A stretch of 64,000 nt of DNA from Bacillus sp. 103mf (GCF_900116295.1 NZ_FPAF01000001.1:1175213-1239212), one strand, 5' to 3'; shown: positions 28,440 through 39,240, counted from the first letter of the stretch. Notes: a model not told the origin generated them from the letters alone. Numbers and translations are program-made.

Positions 28440-29615
28440 TTACGATAAAGCTGTTTTTTCTTTTTGCAGTGCGTGCGCTAAGTCCCTTACAATATCTTCC
28501 CAGGACTCAAGCCCTGCAGATAAGCGTAATAAATTATCGGAAATCCCCATCTGCTCACGAACATGTTTTGGAATCACCGCATGTGTCATCGTTGCTGGAT
28601 GCTGAATTAACGTTTCTGTATCACCAAGACTCACTGCAATTGCAATTAATTTTAAGTTGTCCATTACAGCTTGCGCTTCCATTTTTCCACCCTTTACTGT
28701 AAACGACAGCACACCACCTCCGCGCTTCATTTGTTTATTTGCAAGCATTCCTTCTGGATACCAAACATCTTCTACTAGTTCATGATTTCGAAGAAAGGCA
28801 GCAATTTTTTCGGCATTGTCAGAATGGCGATCCATTCGAACTGCTAATGTTTTTAAACCTCGTAAAAGTAACCATGCATCAAACGGTGCCATAATCCCGC
28901 CAACATCTTTACGAATAGGACGAATTTTTTCGGCAAGCTCCTTCGTTTTACAAATTGTAACACCGGCCACAACATCACCATGACCGCCAATATATTTTGT
29001 CGCACTGTGCAAGACGATATCACAACCTACTGTAAGTGGTCTTTGCAAGTACGGTGAACAAAATGTATTATCAACAATAACGAGCAGTCCATGCTGCTTT
29101 GCTACTTTAACGACAAGTTCTAAATCAATTAATTTCATCGTTGGATTAATCGGTGTTTCTACAAAAATGATTTTTGTATTCGGCCCAATACTACTTTTAA
29201 TCTCCTCTTCTGTTTCCATTTCGCATAATGTATGCGTAATTGCAAATTTCTCTTCTAACACTTCTAAAAAGCCATACGTACAACCATATAAGCCATTCGA
29301 ACAAATAATATGATCTCCCGCTTTTAAAAAGGCCAAAAGTGTTCCTGAAATAGCTGCCATACCGGAGCCAAACGCAAGTGCCGCTTCTCCTTCTTCTAAT
29401 GCTGCCATTCTTTCCTCAAATAACTCAACTGTCGGATTGCCAAGTCTAGAATAAATATAAGCTGAATCATATCCAGCAAAGCTTTCTTCTCCTTGCTGCG
29501 CTGTTTCAAATGTATACGTAGATGTTTGGAATAGCGGCGGTGTTAAACTTCCTTTATGCTGTGCTGCATCATACCCATGATGAATTAACGTCGTTTCGAT
29601 ATGTTTCTTTTTCAT
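28440..29615 (-). CDS. megL: Cys/Met metabolism PLP enzyme, probable methionine gamma-lyase
   Basis: 391 residues of the trans-sulfuration family. The PLP lysine is in LHSATKYIGGHGD (near 207); SRLGNPTVE and FGSGMAAISGTLLAFLKAGD are standard. Without a search it could also be cystathionine gamma-lyase or homocysteine/OAS sulfhydrylase; methionine gamma-lyase (methionine to methanethiol, ammonia, 2-oxobutyrate) is the best guess from overall resemblance and from the neighbouring methionine-sulfoxide enzyme. ATG 29615 follows GGGGGA at seven bases; upstream in-frame ATGs lack a site. Confidence 0.85.
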   Translation of the reverse strand: MKKKHIETTLIHHGYDAAQHKGSLTPPLFQTSTYTFETAQQGEESFAGYDSAYIYSRLGNPTVELFEERMAALEEGEAALAFGSGMAAISGTLLAFLKAGDHIICSNGLYGCTYGFLEVLEEKFAITHTLCEMETEEEIKSSIGPNTKIIFVETPINPTMKLIDLELVVKVAKQHGLLVIVDNTFCSPYLQRPLTVGCDIVLHSATKYIGGHGDVVAGVTICKTKELAEKIRPIRKDVGGIMAPFDAWLLLRGLKTLAVRMDRHSDNAEKIAAFLRNHELVEDVWYPEGMLANKQMKRGGGVLSFTVKGGKMEAQAVMDNLKLIAIAVSLGDTETLIQHPATMTHAVIPKHVREQMGISDNLLRLSAGLESWEDIVRDLAHALQKEKTALS

Positions 29616-29745
29616 ACAAACATCCCCCTTATATCTCATCTTTTGAAAGCGTTTTCTTTCTGTTGCTATCCATTCCATGAGTGTTTATAAAATTCCTTCT
29701 TGCACTTTTCCAAAATTTAAATGTATAAAATGAAATTTGATGTTC

Positions 29746-29774
29746 TTGACTCCCTCCTAATAAGCAGATATAAT
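29746..29774 (+). promoter_or_regulatory. Strong sigma-A promoter of rpsD
   Basis: TTGACT, exactly 17 bases, TATAAT: nearly perfect consensus, as expected for a ribosomal protein gene. It makes a leader of about 185 bases. Confidence 0.85.
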
Positions 29775-29781
29775 AGCCTTT

Positions 29782-29966
29782 GTGTAAAATAAAAAGGCAG
29801 CCTTGTAATGTGAGTTTATTGTTTGTATTTTGTTCCTCACAATGAGGTGTATCGTGTAACTCCCTGCTGCTGGAGCGAGGATACATGAAAATGAAATACG
29901 CATAAATGTCAATTACGTCTGTTTTTATTTTACAAAAATAAAAACATTTTAAAGGAGGAGTCATTC
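29782..29966 (+). promoter_or_regulatory. rpsD leader, probable S4 autoregulation RNA
   Basis: A long untranslated leader with stems such as TCCTCACAATGAGG and CCCTGCTGCTGGAGCGAGG. In Bacillus subtilis rpsD is monocistronic and repressed by S4 binding to its own leader; the same gene arrangement here makes that the likely role. I did not fold the RNA. A reverse open frame across this region (29629-29964) is not credible. Confidence 0.55.
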
Positions 29967-30569
29967 ATGGCTCGTTATACAGGTCCATCTTGGAAACTTT
30001 CTCGTCGTCTTGGAATCTCTCTAAGCGGCACAGGTAAAGAATTAGAAAAACGCCCTTACGCACCAGGTCCACACGGTCCTAACCAACGTAAGAAACTTTC
30101 TGAATACGGTTTACAATTACAAGAAAAACAAAAACTTCGTCACATGTACGGCATGACTGAGCGTCAATTCCGTCGCACATTTGACCAAGCTGGTAAAATG
30201 ATGGGTAAACACGGTGAAAACTTCATGATCCTTCTTGAAGCTCGCCTTGACAACCTAGTTTACCGCATGGGCTTAGCTCGCACTCGTCGCGCTGCTCGTC
30301 AATTAGTAAACCACGGTCACATCATGGTAGATGGCGCTCGCGTAGATATCCCATCTTACCGCGTTAAACCAGGCCAAACTATCAGCGTTCGCGAAAAATC
30401 TCTAAACCTAGCTGTAGTTAAAGAAGCTATCGAAGTTAACAACTTCGTACCTGAGTACTTAACTTTCGATGCTGACAAATTAGAAGCTACTTTCACTCGC
30501 TTACCAGAGCGCGCTGAGTTAGCTGCTGAAATCAACGAAGCGTTAATCGTAGAGTTCTACTCTCGTTAA
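29967..30569 (+). CDS. rpsD: 30S ribosomal protein S4
   Basis: 200 residues, the standard Bacillus length. Primary 16S rRNA-binding protein that nucleates 30S assembly. The N-terminal [20 protein letters not shown], the S4 RNA-binding domain around [20 protein letters not shown] and [20 protein letters not shown] are diagnostic. AAAGGAGG is upstream. The cysteine knuckle of the zinc-containing S4 form is absent (C- form). Codon use is visibly optimised compared with neighbours. Confidence 0.99.
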   Translation: MARYTGPSWKLSRRLGISLSGTGKELEKRPYAPGPHGPNQRKKLSEYGLQLQEKQKLRHMYGMTERQFRRTFDQAGKMMGKHGENFMILLEARLDNLVYRMGLARTRRAARQLVNHGHIMVDGARVDIPSYRVKPGQTISVREKSLNLAVVKEAIEVNNFVPEYLTFDADKLEATFTRLPERAELAAEINEALIVEFYSR

Positions 30570-30572
30570 TGA

Positions 30573-30606
30573 CGAAAAGCCAATCCTTTTGGATTGGCTT
30601 TTTTCG
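30573..30606 (+). terminator. Terminator after rpsD
   Basis: AAGCCAATCC/GGATTGGCTT stem followed by TTTTTT. Confidence 0.9.
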
Positions 30607-30621
30607 TTGTATAAAAACATT

Positions 30622-30642
30622 TATCTCGAAGTTTCACTTTAT
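30622..30642 (-). repeat. Family B repeat remnant B8 (5' end only)
   Basis: On the minus strand ATAAAGTGAAACTTCGAGAT; the TAA is the stop codon of the 50-aa gene. The remaining element is missing, and the rpsD terminator follows from the other side. Confidence 0.5.
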
Positions 30643-30791
30643 TTCAGTTTTATATTCATCGTTTTATTCTCTGCTTGTTTCTCCACATAAACATGTTGTT
30701 CACTACATTTTTTTTGCAATTGACTTGTTTCGTTTTCTGCTAGCTGTCCTGCATTTAGCAGTGAAAAAATAATTAATGCTTCTAGTGACAT
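30639..30791 (-). CDS. Small protein of unknown function (50 aa)
   Basis: Not recognised. GGGAG lies eight bases before the ATG at 30791. Residues 2-12 are hydrophobic (SLEALIIFSLL) and the rest is polar, with one cysteine and several Lys/Glu. It could be a small membrane-tethered peptide. Its stop codon is the first part of a family B repeat remnant. It sits just outside the four-gene cassette, on the same strand and 230 bases downstream, but need not belong to it. Confidence 0.5.
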   Translation of the reverse strand: MSLEALIIFSLLNAGQLAENETSQLQKKCSEQHVYVEKQAENKTMNIKLK

Positions 30792-31017
30792 ATAGATAAC
30801 TCCCTCTTTTCTATCACTTTTGATATTTACAGCATACATGTTTGTTATGAACTTGGAGTGAACATACGGAAAAGTTTTGAACAAAAATTCAACATGACAT
30901 AATAATGAAATTTGTTATTTCACCTTTCTCATTTGTTTCAGAAAAAGTGATAAGCAAAAAAAATTGTATCATGCTCATTCATACTTATATGATATTTCAA
31001 TTTAAATGTTTTCTAAT

Positions 31018-32367
31018 TTAAACACACTCTTCACTCGCTGCCACATCTTTCATTTCTACACTAGACCAATCTAGCTTCAAATACCTATATCCAAATGCAG
31101 CAAATAATCCTAAAATATAAATGTAAAACCCAATCCATGGACCATAAACCCCTAATTTCCACACAAAGGTGAAAATAAAAGATATTGGAATAAACATGAA
31201 CCATCCTAATAATAAGGCTACTTTCATTGTATAAGAATTATCACCAATACCTCTTAAACCACCAGCTAAAATTAATTGAAGTCCATCAAAAATAACGAAC
31301 AATGAAGCAAAACGTAAAACTTCAGCAGTTAGTGAAAGTACTACTTCTTCTGTAGTAAATAATTTTGCTACATATTCCGCACCAAAAAAATAAATGATTG
31401 TAAATGGAACAATGAAGTAAAGTCCTACTTTCATTACATCAAATCCAATTTCTTTAGCAATGAGAGGTCTCCTTTTTCCAAGTTGTTGTCCAAGTAAAAT
31501 TGTCGCTGTAATTCCAAATCCAATCCCTGGCAAATATGCGAGTGATATTACATTTAAAACAATTTCTGTAGCAGCTAATTCTATATCACCAACTCTAGAA
31601 ATGAATATGGTAAAAACAAGCATTGCACCACTCATTCCTAGTTCTTCTAAGCCGATCTTTAATCCCTCTATATTAACTAGTTTAAACTCTCCTTCTTTAA
31701 AACTTATAAGCTTTCTTGTTGGAAATACATTATTTTCCCTAAAATAGCAAACTAGCAAACCTGTAACTTGAACAATTTCTGAAACAATAAACGCCCAACC
31801 TGCACCTAATACACCTAATTTAGGAAAGAATAAAAATCCATTTACCAACAATAGTGCTAATATTACATTTAAAGTATTACCTAAAATTGAAAAATACATT
31901 GGAGTCTTTGTATTTCCTATCCCTCTAAAAAATCCATTTAATACTACCCGAAACATGTTCAGTGTAAATGAAATAATTCTTAATCCTAAATAACCTACTC
32001 CAATCAATGCAATACTTTTTGAAACCCCCATAATTCCAAAAAACCATGAAGGCGCAAATAATGCGAATAATAAGAAAAAAGGAACTAGAGCTATAACAGA
32101 ATATATTCCTGTATACGTGTATGTAACACATTTTTTTAAATCTCTAGCTCCATAAGATTGTGATACTAAAAAGTTTACAGCGAAGCCAATGCCACTAAAT
32201 AGAGCAAACAAATTTAATATAACTACGTTTGTAATACCCACTGCAGCAATTGCTTCATAACCTAAGTGTCCAATAATGATAAGATTTACCACTCCCATTA
32301 AGTTAGTGGAACTCATCTCAATAATAGTTGGAATAGTCATTTTCAAAATTTTCTTATATCTATTCAT
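31018..32367 (-). CDS. MATE-family efflux transporter
   Basis: 449 residues with about twelve transmembrane helices in two halves, each opening with a MATE-like motif (GFAVNFLVSQSYGARDLKKC; GFGITATILLGQQLGKR). MATE proteins export small cationic or amphiphilic compounds using proton or sodium gradients. The start follows the previous stop by two bases, so it is the last gene of a four-gene operon with an adenylating enzyme and two ligases. The likely job is to export their product, or to protect the producer; this is inferred from context. Confidence 0.9.
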   Translation of the reverse strand: MNRYKKILKMTIPTIIEMSSTNLMGVVNLIIIGHLGYEAIAAVGITNVVILNLFALFSGIGFAVNFLVSQSYGARDLKKCVTYTYTGIYSVIALVPFFLLFALFAPSWFFGIMGVSKSIALIGVGYLGLRIISFTLNMFRVVLNGFFRGIGNTKTPMYFSILGNTLNVILALLLVNGFLFFPKLGVLGAGWAFIVSEIVQVTGLLVCYFRENNVFPTRKLISFKEGEFKLVNIEGLKIGLEELGMSGAMLVFTIFISRVGDIELAATEIVLNVISLAYLPGIGFGITATILLGQQLGKRRPLIAKEIGFDVMKVGLYFIVPFTIIYFFGAEYVAKLFTTEEVVLSLTAEVLRFASLFVIFDGLQLILAGGLRGIGDNSYTMKVALLLGWFMFIPISFIFTFVWKLGVYGPWIGFYIYILGLFAAFGYRYLKLDWSSVEMKDVAASEECV

Positions 32368-32369
32368 GT

Positions 32370-33731
32370 TTAACTCCTATAAAAAAGACATGTTACAGCT
32401 GCACCATTTTTAAGATTCACTACATCACTTTGCTCACAAGGTAATCCCCTTAACATCGCTCCTGCGAATTCTCCATTAATAATGTATAGCCCCCAACACA
32501 TGATGGCTTTCTTTAAGTCAATAGTTTCCTCTATTACAAAAGGAATTTCTTCTTCAAGTGGATATACCCTTTCCTGGACAATATACACAATATCAGAATT
32601 TAATAAATTTAAAACCGCTTTTTCCCAATCATTCTCATTGTACTTCCAGCCTAAAAATACCTCATTTCCTCCATAACCAATCGTTGCCTTAATCACAAGT
32701 TTATCTTTATTTTTTAAAATATACTCCATTCCCTCAACCTCTAGATTATCTTCTGACGTTACCATGTCTTTTAAAAATCGAGTCCAAGGAATGCATCTTT
32801 TTACTAAATCTAATTCTTCATTTGTAAAGAAATGACTATAATAAGGATCTGAAAGGAACACAAGATTTCCTTTATTTCCATAAAGTTCGGTATGAAATCC
32901 TGTTAACAACTCCAGATTACCAGCTTGGGAAGCTTGGACAATCGCTTGTACTTCTTCTGGATTATATAGCGCATCATCACATAAAAATGCACGATACAAA
33001 ATATCAATTTTCCGGCCATTTACCGTAAGCATATTATCCTTAAGTTCCGCTTCTTTTTGAGAGCATATAATCGCATTATATCCAGCTTCTTTTAGTCTTA
33101 ATTTAATATAATTTAAGGTACCATAGTAACTATCAAGATATTCATCCCAATCCATAACAGCTATAGTTATGTCACTATAGTTTCTCCCAATCTTTATAGC
33201 TAGTTCATTTATATTTTCTATTAATATATCCATAGGATCAACATAATCCCATTTTTCAGAATCCTTTAGCATTTTATAAAACTCAAAAGAACGCATGCTT
33301 TTATTTAAATATCCTATATCTAGTCCTCCAACACTGCTATCTACATTAAATTCCAAAAATTTATATCCAGATTTTGTAAAATATATATCACTGCGAGCTA
33401 TCAAATTCTTATTTTGATACGTTGACATCATTAATTGATATTGTTTTTCTGAAAAACCTAAAGTTGTACACATTTTTAGGATATCCCCTGAAAATATACG
33501 TTCTGGTAAAGATACAATAATATCTAATAACGCCTTGGTATCTCTACTAAGGATGTCCAATTTTTCTCCGCTTAACAATCCAGGCTTTGGAATTATCATA
33601 GTTTCTTTATCAGAATAATACTGAAGAACTCTCTCTTTAACCAATTTATTTTGTAATTGTTTAAATGAGCTGATTGCTAATTGGGAATTCTCTCGTACAC
33701 TCACATTAAATTCATCAACCTGTGTCTTCAT
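32370..33731 (-). CDS. Circularly permuted ATP-grasp-like ligase (copy 1)
   Basis: 453 residues. YKFLEFNVDSSVGGLDIGYL (near 125-144) matches the E-x-N-x(4)-GG element of circularly permuted ATP-grasp/glutathionylspermidine-synthase-like proteins. LVIKATIGYGGNEVFLGWK (near 343) has the Lys and glycine-rich loop that hold ATP, and YIVQERVYPL with FVIEETIDL supply acidic metal-binding residues. Enzymes of this fold join a carboxylate to an amine through an acyl phosphate. Overlaps the upstream ligase gene by four bases. Substrates unknown. Clearly diverged from its neighbour, so the two probably add different units. Confidence 0.7.
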   Translation of the reverse strand: MKTQVDEFNVSVRENSQLAISSFKQLQNKLVKERVLQYYSDKETMIIPKPGLLSGEKLDILSRDTKALLDIIVSLPERIFSGDILKMCTTLGFSEKQYQLMMSTYQNKNLIARSDIYFTKSGYKFLEFNVDSSVGGLDIGYLNKSMRSFEFYKMLKDSEKWDYVDPMDILIENINELAIKIGRNYSDITIAVMDWDEYLDSYYGTLNYIKLRLKEAGYNAIICSQKEAELKDNMLTVNGRKIDILYRAFLCDDALYNPEEVQAIVQASQAGNLELLTGFHTELYGNKGNLVFLSDPYYSHFFTNEELDLVKRCIPWTRFLKDMVTSEDNLEVEGMEYILKNKDKLVIKATIGYGGNEVFLGWKYNENDWEKAVLNLLNSDIVYIVQERVYPLEEEIPFVIEETIDLKKAIMCWGLYIINGEFAGAMLRGLPCEQSDVVNLKNGAAVTCLFYRS

Positions 33732-35107
33732 ACACTCATTACCTTTTCTTTCACATCTTTTAATACAATTACAGGTTGCTCATATCCACCTTGTCCAAGA
33801 TTAATAACAGCTTTATCCGAAATACGTGATACGACTCCAGCATATTTTCCACCAAACATAAATATATCAATTCCGAATTTCTTGCTTTTTTTCACAATAT
33901 TTTCACCTTCGGATTCTAATATACTTACACTTGGAATTTCGTTATATTCCTGAATAATCCAATTTGTATTTTTATTATCATTTACGATTTTAGCCCATAC
34001 CTCTTCATCTGTATCTTTACCTAAAAATACATTTTCCCCTCGTGTAGAATTATCAACTTTTAAAACAAAGCGATCTTTATTATCAATAACATATTCAATT
34101 AAATTTATTATTTCCCCTTTAAAAGAAGTTATAGTTTCTTCTAACTTTCTTGTCCATAAAATATGTTTATTAACCATCTCGATTTGTTCGTAAGATAAAT
34201 ATTTTTCTTGAAATCTCGGATCCGTAAGTAAAGCTAATGTCATTTTACTCTCTCCGATAAACATAGAAGGATATGAGTTAACATTACAAACTAGCCCTTT
34301 CTCACATGCTTCAATTACATCCTCCATATCTTTATTACCTAGTTCTAATTGATCAACTTTATTATAAATAATATCGATCGGACATTCGTTATACATAAGT
34401 TGCTGCCTTTGTGAATCTAATTTTAGATCTCGCAAATCACAAATAACAATGTTATGTCCCATTTCACGACCATATTTTTTTATGTGCTCCAATTCGTATG
34501 AATAGTTACCAGCATAATTTACAAGAGCAATTTGAGGCCTATCAATATTACCTCCCATTTCTTTATAAGCATTTAATAATTCACTAATAAATCCATTAGG
34601 TGTATCACACAAAAATTGTTCCTGTTCATAAGAGCTTGTAATTTCTTTAATAAATGATAGATTAGCCCATTGCTCTTTCAATTTACCTAATACAACAACC
34701 CCTCCTGGGCAGCATGCATTTGGTTCAACGACTTTAAATCCTTCTCCTCCATTCCATATACAATCAAATCTTGAGATTCTAATTTTGCGCTTATACCTTG
34801 GATTAATGTTAATTAATCTTGTATATTTATTGTAGTATGAAAAAAACTCCTTAATCTCTTCATCTTTCTCATATGCTTCTAACACTATTTCTAATGCATC
34901 AGAAAGTGTTTCAGAAGCTCTCTGAAAATACTTGTTTTCTTCTTCTGTAATAGCTAAAGGCTGAACAGAAAAAGGGAGTGCCTTTTCTTTAAATATTAAT
35001 CCTTCTTGTTGAATGATTTGATCTACTTCTTTTAAAGTCTCTTTAAAGCCTCTTTCATTTTTTTCTGCTAAATTATGAAATTCTTCTCCAGTTTGTTTAA
35101 ATAACAT
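33728..35107 (-). CDS. Circularly permuted ATP-grasp-like ligase (copy 2)
   Basis: 459 residues, same overall plan as the next gene. RISRFDCIWNGGEGFKVVEP continues into NACCPGGVVVLG (near 113-142), the E-x-N-x(4)-GG element. FVLKVDNSTRGENVFLGKD (near 347) is the ATP-holding Lys and glycine loop; WIIQEYNEIPSV follows. Likely an ATP-dependent amide ligase. The start codon lies 15 bases after the adenylating-enzyme stop, and the stop overlaps copy 1 (ATGA). Substrate unknown. No carrier protein or thioesterase is present nearby. Confidence 0.7.
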   Translation of the reverse strand: MLFKQTGEEFHNLAEKNERGFKETLKEVDQIIQQEGLIFKEKALPFSVQPLAITEEENKYFQRASETLSDALEIVLEAYEKDEEIKEFFSYYNKYTRLININPRYKRKIRISRFDCIWNGGEGFKVVEPNACCPGGVVVLGKLKEQWANLSFIKEITSSYEQEQFLCDTPNGFISELLNAYKEMGGNIDRPQIALVNYAGNYSYELEHIKKYGREMGHNIVICDLRDLKLDSQRQQLMYNECPIDIIYNKVDQLELGNKDMEDVIEACEKGLVCNVNSYPSMFIGESKMTLALLTDPRFQEKYLSYEQIEMVNKHILWTRKLEETITSFKGEIINLIEYVIDNKDRFVLKVDNSTRGENVFLGKDTDEEVWAKIVNDNKNTNWIIQEYNEIPSVSILESEGENIVKKSKKFGIDIFMFGGKYAGVVSRISDKAVINLGQGGYEQPVIVLKDVKEKVMSV

Positions 35108-35122
35108 ATAAAATCCCTCCGT

Positions 35123-36454
35123 TTATTTTCTTTGATCTATAACTCGAACGATTTTTCCTGAACTTTCAGAAACCTTAAGATTCTCTCTGCTTACTAAACT
35201 GATTACTAAGGGGGCGATTACCTGTAATTGAATCATTTGTTTAAGCTTCGGTGTATAAGTTAAAATCCGCTCCCTAATTCTGTTTATTAAATTTGCTTCA
35301 ATTTCTTTATCCATAGCTTTTCCTGATACTTCAAAAAAAACATGAATCATATCTCTATTTGCCTGTTTTTTTACTACTAATTGAAATTCTCCAGTCAACT
35401 CGTCTAAATGACTGCATGCCTGAGCGAAAATTTGCGGAAAGATTTGTTCACCACCTAATTTAATGATTTCTCCTTTTCTTCCGATTAATTTAATCCTTTG
35501 ATTCGTTCTCCCACACGGGCATAAAGAATCTATTTTTAATACCAAATCATTTGTTTGGTATCGAATAACTGGCATCAACTTTCTTTTTAAATTCGTAATG
35601 ACAAGTTCACCAACTTCTCCATCTTGTACAGGTTGGCCTTGTTCATTCAAGATCTCAACATACTGCAATTGATCATGTATATGGTACGTACCTGCTTCAC
35701 AGTAATCACATTGAAAACCAATAGTCCCAACATCCATACTTTGAAACACTGATTTGAAATCTTTCACTCCTAAAGCAGATTCTAAATAATTCTGGGTAGA
35801 AGAATACATTTTTTCTCCGCCATAAACAATTCGATTTATTGAAAGTTGACTTTTGTTTTTTTCTATATATTGTGCTAAGGGTACGACATCCGAAGGCATG
35901 ACTAACAGGGTTGTAACATTGAACATTTTTATATACCTAGATAACCTTTCAAGATCCGAACTCATCCCTATAGGAACAATTGTACATCCAGTTCTTTCAA
36001 GTCCTAGATAAACAGTAAACTCAGATGTTAAAAATCCTGGTACTCCAAATGTGGCAACTGTATCACTTTTATTAATTCCGGCCATTGCATAACCTTTACC
36101 ATGAAAAAATATATTTTCTTTTAGCTCATCTGCTGTTAAATAAATCAGTTTAGGTTCTCCTGTTGTTCCCCCACTTGTAAATACGTAAGAATTGTGAGGA
36201 GAACTGGTCAGCATATGCTTTGGCGGAATTTCTTTCATAATATCCCGAGAACTAATCATAGGAATTTCTTCATACTCTCTAAGATTGCTTACATTCACAT
36301 TTACATTTTGATATAACTCCTGGTAAAATCGCGATTGTTCGTTAGCAAAAGATACAATTTTATTTAGTTGTCCTAATTGCTTTATTTGTTTATCTTTCCT
36401 CGGGATAAAATCTGTCGTTTTCTCTAAATTTGTAAATATTGAAGTGCTAAACAA
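35123..36454 (-). CDS. PaaK-like adenylate-forming enzyme
   Basis: 443 residues, of the phenylacetate-CoA ligase/coenzyme F390 synthetase group in the ANL superfamily. Motifs: VFTSGGTTGEPKLIYLT (P-loop, near 88-104), a Cys cluster CDYCEAGTYHIHD and LCPCGRT, MPVIRYQTNDL (A7), IGRKGEIIKLGGEQIFPQ (A8) and a C-terminal SSGKIVRV lysine. It should activate an aromatic or other carboxylic acid as acyl-AMP and perhaps pass it to CoA or to an amine. The TTG at 36454 is chosen because AAAGGAGG lies eight bases upstream. First gene of the four-gene operon. Confidence 0.8.
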   Translation of the reverse strand: MFSTSIFTNLEKTTDFIPRKDKQIKQLGQLNKIVSFANEQSRFYQELYQNVNVNVSNLREYEEIPMISSRDIMKEIPPKHMLTSSPHNSYVFTSGGTTGEPKLIYLTADELKENIFFHGKGYAMAGINKSDTVATFGVPGFLTSEFTVYLGLERTGCTIVPIGMSSDLERLSRYIKMFNVTTLLVMPSDVVPLAQYIEKNKSQLSINRIVYGGEKMYSSTQNYLESALGVKDFKSVFQSMDVGTIGFQCDYCEAGTYHIHDQLQYVEILNEQGQPVQDGEVGELVITNLKRKLMPVIRYQTNDLVLKIDSLCPCGRTNQRIKLIGRKGEIIKLGGEQIFPQIFAQACSHLDELTGEFQLVVKKQANRDMIHVFFEVSGKAMDKEIEANLINRIRERILTYTPKLKQMIQLQVIAPLVISLVSRENLKVSESSGKIVRVIDQRK

Positions 36455-36475
36455 TAAATCTCCTCCTTTGTTCAT

Positions 36476-36833
36476 GATAAAAGAAATGATTAGCTTCTTT
36501 CACAATCACCTTCTCTTTACTGGCATCATGTAATCACAGAAAAACATCAATATTAATCCGGAAATATTTTTTACCTTTTTTTCATAAATATTACAGTTAG
36601 AAGTTTATACGCATTAAATTTTATTTTAAATATTAAAAACAAGACAAAAATCGACACTAATATTATTAAAATGAATTTTTTTTTACTTTTTTTATTTTTT
36701 ATTCCTAAATTTGTAATTGACACCAGATAAATAAAAGGGGGTTTTTTAGAAATTTTGAATACGTTATAAGTGACAGAAAAATAAGAATTGTTTTGATAAA
36801 TTAAAATGCATCCTTTTTAAGTACCTAAAAACA
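36476..36833. other. Very AT-rich upstream region of the four-gene cassette
   Basis: No gene is visible. On the minus strand TTGTCT, 18 bases, TAAAAT (about 36618-36647) could be a promoter. The A/T content here is far above that of neighbouring intergenic regions, with long A and T tracts, often seen at the edges of acquired DNA. Confidence 0.4.
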
Positions 36834-36865
36834 AAAAAACAAGACAATTTTGTCTTGTTTTTCCA
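36834..36865. terminator. Terminator separating mscS from the cassette
   Basis: AAAACAAGACAA and TTGTCTTGTTTT pair, with A-runs on the left and T on the right; on the minus strand it ends the mscS transcript before the cassette. Confidence 0.75.
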
Positions 36866-36964
36866 CTATATTTTTTTACAAAATATTTCTTCCGTATCTT
36901 CTAGTATAAGAAAGTCCTCATACACATTTTGTAAGACTCCGGCATCACCGAAGTCCTTCTTCAA
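36866..36964 (-). CDS. Candidate small acidic protein downstream of mscS (32 aa)
   Basis: TTG to TAG, ten bases after the mscS stop, with AAGGG seven bases before the TTG. The peptide, beginning KKDFGDAGVLQNVYEDF and continuing LILEDTEEIFCKKI, is acidic and protein-like, and ends right at the terminator. It is shorter than usual gene-calling limits. Function unknown; co-transcription with mscS is the only clue. Confidence 0.4.
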   Translation of the reverse strand: MKKDFGDAGVLQNVYEDFLILEDTEEIFCKKI

Positions 36965-36974
36965 TCATATTCCC

Positions 36975-37541
36975 TTACGCTATTTCTTTACGTTTTTCAC
37001 CTAAAGAGTAGTTCGCAACTTTTGTAATTGAACTGTTCGCAACGAAATAAATCTCGCCGGTTTCTGCAACGAGCTGCGTCGTACGAAGCCCTACTTCTTC
37101 GATGATACCGTCAATATCATTAATTTTCACTTTATCGCCAACTGAAAATTGATCTTCGAAAATAATAAAGAATCCTGTTACAACGTCTTTTACTAAGTTT
37201 TGTGCTCCAAACCCAATTGCTAAACCGGCAACACTCACCCCAGCAAGAAGCGCTTTAATATCGATTCCTACTGTTTCTAAAACCGTCATAATGACCATGA
37301 AATACACAACATAATGAACAATATTTTGACAAAGCTTCGTTAATGTCGCTTCACGTCTTTCATTTGTACGCACAGGCGCTTTGCTGCTCATCTTAAATAT
37401 TTGTTCAATTCCTACAGAAGCTACGCGAATAATCACTTTTGCCGCAATAAAAATAACAATAATTTTCAGGATGGTTTCCCCAAAGCTAATTAATTTGTCC
37501 GGATTTAAAATATACTCATCTACAATTTTCTGAATATCCAA
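36975..37541 (-). CDS. Small-conductance mechanosensitive channel family protein (MscS-like, short)
   Basis: 188 residues: a first transmembrane helix (about 22-42), a second (about 70-92), then the pore helix AGVSVAGLAIGFGAQNLVKDV with its Gly/Ala pattern, and the start of the beta domain (FSVGDKVKINDIDGIIEEVG). It lacks the full C-terminal cage domain of E. coli MscS. It would open under membrane tension on osmotic downshock. TTG start with GGAG eight bases upstream. It begins right after the tyrS terminator palindrome. Confidence 0.88.
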   Translation of the reverse strand: MDIQKIVDEYILNPDKLISFGETILKIIVIFIAAKVIIRVASVGIEQIFKMSSKAPVRTNERREATLTKLCQNIVHYVVYFMVIMTVLETVGIDIKALLAGVSVAGLAIGFGAQNLVKDVVTGFFIIFEDQFSVGDKVKINDIDGIIEEVGLRTTQLVAETGEIYFVANSSITKVANYSLGEKRKEIA

Positions 37542-37560
37542 AATGTTAACTCCTCTCCTT

Positions 37561-37601
37561 TAAAATGCAAAAAGCGTAAGAATTCTTACGCTTTTTGCAT
37601 T

Positions 37602-37604
<3 letters not shown>
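37561..37604. terminator. 44-bp perfect palindrome: tyrS terminator
   Basis: AAAATGCAAAAAGCGTAAG and its exact complement meet at GAATTC, 22 bp per arm without loop or mismatch. The tyrS stop codon lies in the first arm as read on the minus strand, and the mscS ribosome site begins right after the last arm. Confidence 0.75.
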
Positions 37605-39175
<1,571 letters not shown>

Positions 39176-39240
39176 CATTTGTATATGCCTGTCAAATGCA
39201 GCCCAAAATTTCTCGGTTGTAATTTCGTTATATCATTTTT

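Noticed and set aside
29629-29964. A 111-codon reverse frame between megL and rpsD
   Set aside because: It covers the strong rpsD promoter and structured leader, with no ribosome site.
31018-36475. The cassette as a siderophore or NRPS cluster
   Set aside because: No condensation, carrier or thioesterase domains, and no siderophore receptor or Fur-type site were seen.
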